Shown here: in pieces, positions 30,394 through 37,810 of the stretch | Numbering within the stretch: the first letter of the stretch is position 1 | Layout: each line of letters starts with the position of its first letter | From: Bacteroidales bacterium | GTDB taxonomy: Bacteria; Bacteroidota; Bacteroidia; Bacteroidales; UBA932 | NCBI GenBank assembly: GCA_017465225.1 | Contig: JAFTWQ010000017.1 | Location: forward strand, 1 to 64,000 | Length of the DNA: 64,000 nt | Direction of reading: 5' to 3' | The notes under the pieces: generated by a model | What the model was told of the DNA's origin: nothing | What the model saw: the letters and a program-made list of their open reading frames with translations, nothing else | Database searches by the model: none | Program-made: the position numbers and the translations under genes

Positions 30394-31645
30394 ATTCGAG
30401 CGCCTTTGCGAGTCCGCCTTCGCTGGTTTCCTTGTATAGAGACGGAAGATCATCTCCTGTCTGTTTCATTACATTCACCACCTGATCGAAGCTTACTCTA
30501 TGAAGGCCGTCTGTGTAGAGTGCGTATATTCCTGCGTCCATTGCACGCGCTGCTGCATAGGCGTTTCTTTCAATGCATGGGATCTGTACAAGTCCTCCGA
30601 TAGGGTCGCAGGTCAGTCCCAGATGGTGCTCCAGGCCCATTTCGGCAGCATATTCAATCTGCGACGGACTTCCGCCCATGAGCTGGGCAACGGCAGCCGC
30701 AGTCATCGCGCAAGCTACTCCGACCTCGCCCTGGCATCCTACCTCGGCTCCGGAAACGGATGCGTTATGCTTCACTACGCAACCGATAAGTCCGGCCGTC
30801 GCAAGTGCCCGGAGAATCCTGGTGTCGCTGAAATTGTATCTTGTCTTCATGTGGTAAAGTACACTTGGCATGACTCCGCAGGAACCGCAGGTCGGCGCTG
30901 TCACTATTGTTCCTCCGCATGCGTTCTCCTCGCTTACGGCCAGCGCATATGCGAAGACAAGTCCTCTTGTCTTGAATGTGTCTCCCTGTCCGAATGCCCT
31001 GACATGATAGCTCATCGCCTTTCTCCTGATATGGAGAGGGCCGGGGAGTGCTCCTTCCTGCTCGATACCACGCTCTACTGCCTCTTTCATCACCTTCCAT
31101 ACGAGCTCCAGATGCTCCCATACGCCGTCTTTTCCTTCCACATCGTCAACGTACTCCCAGAAAGACCTTCCTGTATTGTTGCACCAGTTCATGATTTCCG
31201 TAAGAGTCGTCATCTTATAAAGGTCTCCCTGTTCATCGGCTTCAAGCGGATGCTCCATGCAGATGATATCGCCTCCTCCGATGCTGTAATATGTCCATCT
31301 GTCATAAAGGTCGCCGTCCATATTCACGGAAGCGATCTTCATGCCGTTAGGATGTACCTGAAGATTCTCCTTCGGCTTCCACTCAATGGTCACATCGCCA
31401 CCTCTTCTTGTCTTGCTCTCGAGGGTCTCCTTGTCGGTCCAGCTCCATGTCGAGAACGCTTCCTCGATGGCCTTGTCGGTAAGGTGGCCCTTGCCGGTCG
31501 CTGCCAATGAACCATAAAGCGTCACATGAAGATGATCGGTGTCTTCATGAAACTCAAGATAATGTCTTACTGCCTTGAAAGGGCCCATCGTGTGGCTGCT
31601 AGACGGACCTTTACCTATCTTATATACGTCTTTTACAGATTTCAT
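30392..31645 (-). CDS. sdaA: L-serine dehydratase, single-chain iron-sulfur type
   Basis: Deaminates L-serine to pyruvate and ammonia with a [4Fe-4S] cluster. The 417-aa protein is a fused beta-alpha form: N-terminal GKGPSSSHTMGPFKA (beta) and C-terminal TAPTCGSCGV, CVVKHNASVSGAEVGCQGE and LTCDPIGGLVQIPCIERN, which hold the cluster Cys. The start at 31645 (MKSVKDVYKIGKGP) is fixed by the family N-terminus. A probable promoter at 31836-31843 implies a leader of about 185 nt that contains a G-rich hairpin repeat. Confidence 0.93.
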   Translation of the reverse strand: MKSVKDVYKIGKGPSSSHTMGPFKAVRHYLEFHEDTDHLHVTLYGSLAATGKGHLTDKAIEEAFSTWSWTDKETLESKTRRGGDVTIEWKPKENLQVHPNGMKIASVNMDGDLYDRWTYYSIGGGDIICMEHPLEADEQGDLYKMTTLTEIMNWCNNTGRSFWEYVDDVEGKDGVWEHLELVWKVMKEAVERGIEQEGALPGPLHIRRKAMSYHVRAFGQGDTFKTRGLVFAYALAVSEENACGGTIVTAPTCGSCGVMPSVLYHMKTRYNFSDTRILRALATAGLIGCVVKHNASVSGAEVGCQGEVGVACAMTAAAVAQLMGGSPSQIEYAAEMGLEHHLGLTCDPIGGLVQIPCIERNAYAAARAMDAGIYALYTDGLHRVSFDQVVNVMKQTGDDLPSLYKETSEGGLAKALE

Positions 31646-31731
31646 ATTTTCATTTTCAGTACTATTCTGAACATTTCTGAACTCTTCCCTTCTTTCGAGG
31701 TCGTGCATAATATGAAAATATCATTTACGTT

Positions 31732-31766
31732 ACCCTCCTCCTAAATCCTCCTCCTCGGGAGGAGGA
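31732..31766. repeat. CCTCCTCC hairpin repeat in the sdaA leader
   Basis: TCCTCCTCC (31746-31754), loop TCG, GGAGGAGGA (31758-31766), preceded by another CCCTCCTCC (31734-31742). On the sdaA message the arms expose purine-rich, Shine-Dalgarno-like text far from the start. It looks like a dispersed intergenic repeat. Confidence 0.6.
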
Positions 31767-31835
31767 CTTGCTATCGCTTCGCTCAAAAATTTCAATAATT
31801 AATTTCTTATGTAGCAGATTCCATCTGCGAACTGA

Positions 31836-31843
31836 CAAAGTTA
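31836..31843 (-). promoter_or_regulatory. -7 box of sdaA
   Basis: Minus-strand TAACTTTG fits TAnnTTTG. No -33 box is clear. It lies 191 bp before the sdaA ATG. Confidence 0.5.
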
Positions 31844-31906
31844 GAATAAATATTCCGAATCGGGGCATACAACTTGCCTTTTTTACCCTCAAACGAATTG
31901 ACAGAT

Positions 31907-32608
31907 ATGAAACGGATAACTATATGCATTCTTCTGACGCTTGCGGCCGGAATAAGTCTGGCAGGTCAGAACATGGACAGACGTGATACCCTTCCACGTC
32001 TGATACCGGACTACCTCTCCCCACAGCTATTCATCCCCGCAGACCGCCTGAACGGCCTGCTTCCCTGGAATGCGGCTCCACTCCTGCGTCCGGTATTCCA
32101 TATCCTGCCGGTGTCCGGATTTGACGGCAGCATCGGCTTTGGAGAATACAATCAGGACCATCCTGACAAATTCTTCTCCAATCTTCTTGTCTCCAATTAC
32201 ATAAATGTACCGCAGCTGTTCATTTCCGAACAGCGGATGGTCGGAAACACTCTGAAGCTGGGACGCAGATTATATTTCCTTTCAGGAATCATGTACGGTG
32301 CGCAGATGGGAGTCCGCGGCAACAACTGGGGGATGGGGACCCGGGAAGGTCTGCTTATCAAGATATCGCCTACGGCTTCTGTCACATTCTGGACACAGTA
32401 TTTCCAGTCTGTGGCCGTATATTCGCCTGTCCTGTTCCCAAGGGCTGACGGAAACATGGCGGCAATAAGAATGCCTGCGACGCCGGAAGTGTATTCATTC
32501 GGCGTGCAGGCATCGTTTGTCGTAGGTGAATTCATCATCGGTGTCGGAACTTCAGTCGCTCCGGTCCCATTCCAGGACAGACACCACTCCGAATTCCGCT
32601 ATAAATAA
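31907..32608 (+). CDS. Exported protein of unknown function
   Basis: A 233-aa protein with a signal peptide (KRITICILLTLAAGISLAGQ). The mature part has a proline-rich stretch, then alternating aromatic/hydrophobic strands with glycines (LGRRLYFLSGIMYGAQMGV, VQASFVVGEFIIGVGTSVAP) that suggest a small beta-sheet or barrel protein of the envelope. I do not recognise a family. The ATG at 31907 fits the signal peptide; a longer in-frame start at 31874 would bury it. The last 10 bp overlap the convergent peptidase gene. Confidence 0.65.
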   Translation: MKRITICILLTLAAGISLAGQNMDRRDTLPRLIPDYLSPQLFIPADRLNGLLPWNAAPLLRPVFHILPVSGFDGSIGFGEYNQDHPDKFFSNLLVSNYINVPQLFISEQRMVGNTLKLGRRLYFLSGIMYGAQMGVRGNNWGMGTREGLLIKISPTASVTFWTQYFQSVAVYSPVLFPRADGNMAAIRMPATPEVYSFGVQASFVVGEFIIGVGTSVAPVPFQDRHHSEFRYK

Positions 32609-34611
32609 TCTTCGAAGTACATCGAGATCTTGTCATGCAGGTGGACCCTGTCCTTGCCCATCACATTGTGCTCCGCGCAAGGGTATGGGAAATAGTCTAC
32701 CTGTACATTGTTCTTGATGCACTCTCTGATGAAGCTGAGGCTGTGCTCCCAGAGGACCACAGGGTCGATCGCGCCCTGACATATGAGCAGCTTGCCCTTG
32801 AGATCCTTGGCCTTGTTGATGAGGCTGGTTTTTGCATATCCTTCCGGATTGCGTCCAGGATGATCCATGTAGCGTTCTCCGTACATCACTTCATACCATT
32901 TCCAGTCGATTACCGGACCGCCGGCTACTCCGACCTTGAAGATGTCAGGATAGTTGGTGATGAGCGAGATGGTCATGAATCCGCCGTAGCTCCATCCATG
33001 TACACCGATACGGTCCTTGTCGACATATGGAAGTTCCATGAGCATCTTCACACCTTCGATCTGGTCTGCCATCTCGGCCTGTCCGCACTGTCCGTGGATC
33101 GCCTTCTCAAACTCCGCTCCTCGGTTTGATGTTCCTCTATTGTCCTGGACATAAACGAGATAGCCCTGCTGTGCCATGTACATCTCCCATCTGCGGAGCA
33201 GACCCATGAACGAGTTCTGGACCATCTGCGAATGAGGACCACCGTAAACATATACGATTACAGGATATTTCTTTGAAGGGTCGAAGTCCTTTGGCTTGAT
33301 GAGGCGGTACCAGTTGTCGTATCTGCCGTCCGCACTCTTTACCGTGCCGAGGGAAATCTCGGTGTAGGCGTAGTCAAGGGTAGGGTCTTCTGCGGTCAGG
33401 ATGTTCCTGATGAGCTTGCCGTCTGACAAGCAGAGATCTGTGACTCTTGGAGTGCAGAGATTGCTCCAGCTGTCGATATAGCGGCTGCAGTCTGGGCTCA
33501 TCTCGATGGTGTGCCATCCTTCTGCCTTTGTGAGACGTTCCGGTTTACCGATCTTCACGGCTGCCACTCCTTTCTTCGCAACGTTCTTCGGAAGCTTTAC
33601 GGAAACCCTGAAAAGATGATTCTCGACAGGTGACACCTCTGCAGAAGTGTACCATACGTATTTGCCGTTGTCGGCTACATACTGGACGTCAGCATCCGTA
33701 GCTGTCAGTCTGCGGACATTTCCGTTGAGGTCGCAGAGGTAGAGGTTGCGGTATCCGTCCCTGTTGTCAGTCCTGTAGATGAAAATCTGGTCCGATCCCT
33801 TGAGGAACCTTATAGGATCCTGTGGCTCTACATACCTGTCGTTGTCTTCGGTAAGAAGTGTCTTGACGAGTTCTCCGCTCTCTGCATCGTACATGTTTAG
33901 CTTCATGTGCTTCTGGCTTCTGTCGAGAACCTGGATGAAGATCTTTGATCCGTCAGGAGACCAGCTGATGTTGGTGAGATACTGGTCATATCCGAATTCT
34001 GCCGCCTTCACATAGACAGTTTCTCCGGAACCGAGGTCGAATACGCCGAGCTGCACATTTTCCGAGTCCATTCCCGCCATCGGATACTTGATCTCCTTGA
34101 GGCTTCCGGTTCTTGTCGTGATGTCGAGGAGAGGGAAGGATGTCACCTTGCTCTCATCCTTGCGGTAGAATGCCAGCTTCGTGCTGTCCGGCGACCAGAA
34201 GAATCCGTCGTTGATGCCGAACTCGTTGCGGCTTACATACTGGCCGTATGTGATGTTGCTGTCCTTGCTCACAGCTACCGGCATGGTCACGTCATCGCCA
34301 AGGCGGTAATAAAGACTCTGTCCCTGGGTGTAGGCGCTGCGGATCTTTCTTGCAGGAACATAATCGCTGTACTTGTCTGAAACTATGTCCCAGACAACCC
34401 ATTTGCCGTCCTTGTTCATCAGGACTTCCTGCGGTCCTGCCCATGTGCAGTAAAGGTTTTCCGGAGCCAGCTCACGCGAAAGTATGGTCTCTTCCATTGT
34501 GAGGACCTTTCCGTTCTGGTCATTTGCCGGTCTTGTGCTGACGATGCCTGGCTGTGCAGACAAAGTCAATCCCAGACACAATGTGCCCAGGATGAAGATT
34601 GTTCTTTTCAT
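32599..34611 (-). CDS. S9-family prolyl peptidase (dipeptidyl peptidase IV-like), exported
   Basis: A 670-aa serine peptidase with a signal peptide (RTIFILGTLCLGLTLSAQ), an N-terminal beta-propeller (about 30-420) and a C-terminal alpha/beta hydrolase. The nucleophile is in VHGWSYGGFMT; the acid is in CQGAIDPVVLWEHS, where the usual Asp-Asp-Asn is Asp-Pro-Val; the base is in PCAEHNVMG. DPP IV enzymes release X-Pro dipeptides in the periplasm. It follows a small membrane protein gene by 16 bp and may be in one operon with it. Confidence 0.9.
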   Translation of the reverse strand: MKRTIFILGTLCLGLTLSAQPGIVSTRPANDQNGKVLTMEETILSRELAPENLYCTWAGPQEVLMNKDGKWVVWDIVSDKYSDYVPARKIRSAYTQGQSLYYRLGDDVTMPVAVSKDSNITYGQYVSRNEFGINDGFFWSPDSTKLAFYRKDESKVTSFPLLDITTRTGSLKEIKYPMAGMDSENVQLGVFDLGSGETVYVKAAEFGYDQYLTNISWSPDGSKIFIQVLDRSQKHMKLNMYDAESGELVKTLLTEDNDRYVEPQDPIRFLKGSDQIFIYRTDNRDGYRNLYLCDLNGNVRRLTATDADVQYVADNGKYVWYTSAEVSPVENHLFRVSVKLPKNVAKKGVAAVKIGKPERLTKAEGWHTIEMSPDCSRYIDSWSNLCTPRVTDLCLSDGKLIRNILTAEDPTLDYAYTEISLGTVKSADGRYDNWYRLIKPKDFDPSKKYPVIVYVYGGPHSQMVQNSFMGLLRRWEMYMAQQGYLVYVQDNRGTSNRGAEFEKAIHGQCGQAEMADQIEGVKMLMELPYVDKDRIGVHGWSYGGFMTISLITNYPDIFKVGVAGGPVIDWKWYEVMYGERYMDHPGRNPEGYAKTSLINKAKDLKGKLLICQGAIDPVVLWEHSLSFIRECIKNNVQVDYFPYPCAEHNVMGKDRVHLHDKISMYFEDYL

Positions 34612-34627
34612 AAGATGCTGATTGTTA

Positions 34628-35005
34628 TTATCTTACTGATACGATCCTGTCTACGATGTACTTCTGCTTGCCTCTCCATGGAAGAGTGCCGAGATACTCT
34701 TTGTAATGGAGTTCCACGGTCTTTCCGCCACATCTCATCAATGAATCGGCAACAGCCTGGTCGGTGATCGAGAAGTCGAATTCATATGACTGGATCGCAC
34801 CTGCATTGGTGCCCTTTCCTTTACCGAATCCGGCCTGGATGGCCCTTCCTTCATATGTCTTGAAAACATATCCCTTGTAAACGACAAAATTCAGCTCACC
34901 CGCCTTAACTCCCTCTCCGAACACGAAATAGAATTTGAAGAATACGAAGGCAGCAAGCGCCAAGGCCACGATGACCGAAATGAAACCTATGATTTTCCCT
35001 TTCAT
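34628..35005 (-). CDS. Small membrane-anchored protein of unknown function
   Basis: A 125-aa protein with one N-terminal membrane helix (GFISVIVALALAAFVFFKFYF) and an extracytoplasmic domain containing VYKGYVFKTYEGRAIQAGFG and ELHYKEYLGTLPWRGKQKYI. Similar small proteins occur in Bacteroidales, with no function that I can name. The start at 35005 lies 16 bp after a -7 box. It is the first gene of the unit with the S9 peptidase. Confidence 0.7.
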   Translation of the reverse strand: MKGKIIGFISVIVALALAAFVFFKFYFVFGEGVKAGELNFVVYKGYVFKTYEGRAIQAGFGKGKGTNAGAIQSYEFDFSITDQAVADSLMRCGGKTVELHYKEYLGTLPWRGKQKYIVDRIVSVR

Positions 35006-35021
35006 GTGTTTATTGTTTTTA

Positions 35022-35029
35022 CAAATGTA
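35022..35029 (-). promoter_or_regulatory. -7 box of the small membrane protein-S9 peptidase unit
   Basis: Minus-strand TACATTTG fits TAnnTTTG, 16 bp before the ATG. Confidence 0.62.
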
Positions 35030-35154
35030 GTAAATTCCTTTTGAATCTTGACTATGCACACAGCAATAATCTTGCTTTGATTTATGTTTTGACTGCTATT
35101 TGTTCAAATGGAAAATAATTGTTATTTTTACGGATGTTTTGCTTATAAGTTGTC

Positions 35155-36438
35155 ATGAACCCTGATGTACCTTTAAGAATAGATGTTCAGTCTGAAATCG
35201 GCAGGCTGGATGCCGTCCTGCTTCACCGGCCGGGTGCTGAAGTGGAGAACATGACGCCAAGGAATGTGCAGCGAGCCCTTTACAGCGATATCCTTAATCT
35301 CTCGATAGCCCAGACCGAGTACGAGCAGCTTTACGGAGTTCTCTCAAAAGTCGCTGAGGTCTATGAGGTAAGAGACCTTCTTGTCAAGGTGCTGGATAAA
35401 CCGGAACCTCGCAGGCTGCTTCTCGAACGAATATGTATGACTGAAGATGTCATGTCATATTTTGAAGGGCTGATGATTATGTCTTCACAAGAATTGGCTA
35501 GAGTCCTGATTGAGGGCCTTCCAGCAAGGGTTGATACTTTGACATCTTTTCTCAGGAATGAGTATTATGCTCTTTATCCTCTGTACAACTTCTATTTTAC
35601 AAGAGATGCGGCGGTGACCGTAGGCAATCAGGCCCTCATTTGCCGTATGGCAAACAAGGTCAGGATGCGTGAGTCGCTCATAATGGATGCGATATATCGT
35701 CATAGCGGATCTTTCGAATGCTCTGTCCTTGATGTGTATGCCGGCAGGAATGAATCATCGCCTGTGATCATGGAAGGTGGCGACATCATCATCGCCCGTG
35801 AAGACATCATCATCATCGGCAACGGAGTCAGGACAACTTCGCAGGGCATAGATTTCATCATTGACTCAATAAAGATAAGCCATCCTCATGGCAGAAAGCA
35901 TGTCCTTGTACAGCAGCTTCCTTCCGAGCCGGAGTCGTTCATCCATCTTGACATGGTCTTCACTCTTCTGGATAAGGACAAGTGCATGATATTCAGGCCT
36001 CTGATAATGAACGGGACGCAGTATCAGACCGTTCATATAACGATCGATGACGGCAAGGTTTCGTCAATCAGACCAGTAGCCGGACTTCTCCCGGCTTTGA
36101 AGAGCCTGGGAATGGATCTGAAGCCGATAGTCTGCGGTGGAGATGATGAGTGGGATCAGGAGAGAGAACAGTGGCACAGCGGAGCGAATTTCTTTGCCTT
36201 CGCTCCAGGAAAGGTGCTCACATATGCAAGAAACATACATACCCTCGAAGAACTTGACAAGGAAGGATTTGAGATTGTCAGGGCTAAAGACTTCATAGAG
36301 GGAAGGGGAGAGGCGGCAGTATATGGCGACAGGCCGTGTGCCATATCAATCGACGGATCGGAGCTCCCGCGTGGCGGCGGAGGTGCACGATGCATGACCA
36401 TGCCTCTTTCAAGACAGAAAGTAGACTGGAACCAATAA
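35155..36438 (+). CDS. arcA: Arginine deiminase
   Basis: Hydrolyses arginine to citrulline and ammonia. The 427-aa protein has the guanidino-group motifs YFTRDAAVTVG, MEGGDIII, the catalytic His in SFIHLDMVFT, and the nucleophile in GGGARCMTMPL (Cys413). No ornithine carbamoyltransferase, carbamate kinase or antiporter gene is beside it, so the role may be nitrogen supply or acid defence rather than ATP production through a full arc operon. It lies 21 bp upstream of ndk. Confidence 0.93.
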   Translation: MNPDVPLRIDVQSEIGRLDAVLLHRPGAEVENMTPRNVQRALYSDILNLSIAQTEYEQLYGVLSKVAEVYEVRDLLVKVLDKPEPRRLLLERICMTEDVMSYFEGLMIMSSQELARVLIEGLPARVDTLTSFLRNEYYALYPLYNFYFTRDAAVTVGNQALICRMANKVRMRESLIMDAIYRHSGSFECSVLDVYAGRNESSPVIMEGGDIIIAREDIIIIGNGVRTTSQGIDFIIDSIKISHPHGRKHVLVQQLPSEPESFIHLDMVFTLLDKDKCMIFRPLIMNGTQYQTVHITIDDGKVSSIRPVAGLLPALKSLGMDLKPIVCGGDDEWDQEREQWHSGANFFAFAPGKVLTYARNIHTLEELDKEGFEIVRAKDFIEGRGEAAVYGDRPCAISIDGSELPRGGGGARCMTMPLSRQKVDWNQ

Positions 36439-36459
36439 TAACATTACTATAACACACTT

Positions 36460-36921
36460 ATGGAAAGAACACTTGTAATTCTTAAGCCGGGATGCCTCCA
36501 GAGAGGCCTTATCGGTGAGGTGATCTCAAGATTTGAGAAAAGAGGACTGAAACTCGTAGCCATGAAGATGGTTCAGCTTGATGAGGAGATCCTCAAGGTA
36601 CATTATGCACATCTTCTTGACAGACCATTCTTCCCTTGGCTCCGCGACGGTATGATGGCTGCCCCTGTAATCCTTTGCTGCTGGGAAGGATACAGCGCAG
36701 TACAGGTAGTGCGTGACATGGCAGGCGCAACAAAGGCAAGCAAGGCTGTCCCTGGCACAATCCGTGGCGACTACAGCCTCAGCGCACAGGAGAACATCGT
36801 CCATACATCTGACTCTCTCGAGAATGCCGAAATCGAGCTCAAGCGTTTCTTCGTAGAGTCAGACTACTGCGAATACAAGTCTCCGCTTGATCCTTTCAAG
36901 TACGCTCCGGACGAAATGTAA
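36460..36921 (+). CDS. ndk: Nucleoside diphosphate kinase
   Basis: Transfers the gamma-phosphate between nucleoside di- and triphosphates through a phospho-His. The 153-aa protein begins ERTLVILKPGCLQRGLIG, and the catalytic motif is NIVHTSDS (His115); most bacterial enzymes have a Gly or Ala where this has Thr. Arg in PGTIRGDY is present. It closes the plus-strand arcA-ndk unit and is followed by a strong terminator. Confidence 0.95.
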   Translation: MERTLVILKPGCLQRGLIGEVISRFEKRGLKLVAMKMVQLDEEILKVHYAHLLDRPFFPWLRDGMMAAPVILCCWEGYSAVQVVRDMAGATKASKAVPGTIRGDYSLSAQENIVHTSDSLENAEIELKRFFVESDYCEYKSPLDPFKYAPDEM

Positions 36922-36951
36922 AGAGCCTGTCTATAGCTAGGCTAAATATTT

Positions 36952-37001
36952 ATCCGCATGAAAATTTCTACAACTTCTGTAGTGTTTTCATGCGGATTTT
37001 T
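36952..37001 (+). terminator. Terminator of arcA-ndk
   Basis: A 13-bp stem ATCCGCATGAAAA/TTTTCATGCGGAT (36952-36964, 36985-36997) encloses a smaller CTACA/TGTAG stem, then TTTTT. Confidence 0.9.
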
Positions 37002-37049
37002 GAATACCCCGAATTATATTTGATAATTATATACTAGCGTACACTCATC

Positions 37050-37135
37050 CGTCATTGCGAGGAGCGATAGCGACGTGGCAATCCTTTATATGATTGTGCT
37101 TGAGATTGCCACGGCCTGTCGGCCTCGCAATGACG
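37050..37135. repeat. 86-bp palindromic element, copy A
   Basis: The ends CGTCATTGCGAGG (37050-37062) and CCTCGCAATGACG (37123-37135) are perfect inverted copies. Inside, CGTGGCAATC (37073-37082) and GATTGCCACG (37104-37113) form a second inverted pair. This text is a familiar dispersed repeat of many bacterial genomes. Confidence 0.85.
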
Positions 37136-37207
37136 TGGGAAACATCTCGTTTACCGATGTGTGGAGGCAACAGTGAAAACATGTATATTGCTCCCGTTTC
37201 TATTGCG

Positions 37208-37340
37208 TGCCCTGTTTGTATAGCGTGGGTACACGGAACATTCAATCCGTGTATCGACGCTGTCGTTTTTCCTTTTTCGTGCCTTGTTTTGTGTAGCGTG
37301 GGAACATGAAGCCTTCAATCCATGTACCGACGCTGCAGTT
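37208..37340. repeat. Two tandem degenerate repeats of about 73 bp
   Basis: Each unit carries TGCCYTGTTT...TAGCGTGGG, then an arm, CTTCAATCC or ATTCAATCC, and a matching arm ending in CGACGCTG. Within unit 1, AGCGT-ggg-TACACGGA pairs with TCCGTGTA-tcg-ACGCT. Unit 2 (from about 37281) differs at several positions, some on both sides of the stem. Confidence 0.7.
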
Positions 37341-37376
37341 TATTTTGTGGGAATGATATACAAGAGTACGCTCGTC

Positions 37377-37420
37377 CGTCATTGCGAGGAGCGCTAGCGA
37401 CGTGGCAATCATCAATGACG
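37377..37420. repeat. Deleted copy B of the CGTCATTGCGAGG element
   Basis: CGTCATTGCGAGGAGCG matches copy A for 34 bp with one difference, up to CGTGGCAATC, then jumps to AATGACG, the far end. About 42 bp of the middle are missing. Confidence 0.75.
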
Positions 37421-37521
37421 TTGTATGCATTACACTTACCAATGTTTGAAAGCATAAGTGTAAACAGGTATATCGTTCCCTAATAAAGATAGGATTAAGT
37501 GGAAAATCTGAAATTGTGGTT

Positions 37522-37599
37522 CCTATGTCCTGTCTGCCAGCTCCGTCACACCCGAAGCAATTACAGTTGGTTACGGAGTCATAGGATATGAGTAATTGC
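37522..37599. other. Interlocked inverted repeats with pseudoknot topology
   Basis: CCTATG (37522) pairs with CATAGG (37580) and CTCCGT (37541) with ACGGAG (37573). GCAATTAC (37557-37564), inside that loop, pairs with GTAATTGC (37592-37599), outside it. No coding frame overlaps. It could be a structured RNA or a decayed repeat. Confidence 0.45.
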
Positions 37600-37693
37600 G
37601 CTTGTCGTAAAGGTATTAAATATTATCTACATAATAAAATAGATGATACAGATATTTAGTATGAAAGATAATATAAAAGGCTGCTTAACAAAT

Positions 37694-37793
37694 AAATCCG
37701 ACAGACCGGATATGAAGGTGACATGCCACCCCCGGCTAGGGGGTGCCTCCTGCATGGAGGCGGGGGTCACCGGAATACCGGTCTGTCGGATTT
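37694..37793. repeat. 100-bp nested hairpin element, probable two-way terminator
   Basis: The outer 16-bp arms AAATCCGACAGACCGG (37694-37709) and CCGGTCTGTCGGATTT (37778-37793) are perfect. Inside are GGTGAC/GTCACC, ACCCCC/GGGGGT and CCTCC-tgcat-GGAGG stems. T runs lie on both strands (TTTTT after 37790; TTT on the other side), so it could end transcripts from both directions, including the GH31 gene. Confidence 0.75.
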
Positions 37794-37810
37794 TTATAGA
37801 AATACTTCTT

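Larger units (their letters stand above)
37002..37640. other. Gene-free repeat-rich region
   Basis: No credible gene is found between ndk and the GH31 gene (36922-37810). From about 37030 it holds two diverged copies of a module that begins with tata-then-CCGTCATTGCGAGG (about 37030-37200 and 37357-37482), tandem 73-bp repeats between them, then a set of interlocking inverted repeats and a large hairpin element. The next entries give each part. Confidence 0.75.

Noticed and set aside
30500..31510. Long open frame opposite sdaA
   Set aside because: It is the antisense of a conserved enzyme gene; the translation is Cys/His/Arg-rich and has no family motif.
37050..37420. Repeats considered as a CRISPR array
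   Set aside because: Only two diverged copies, long and palindromic throughout, with no regular spacers and no cas genes.
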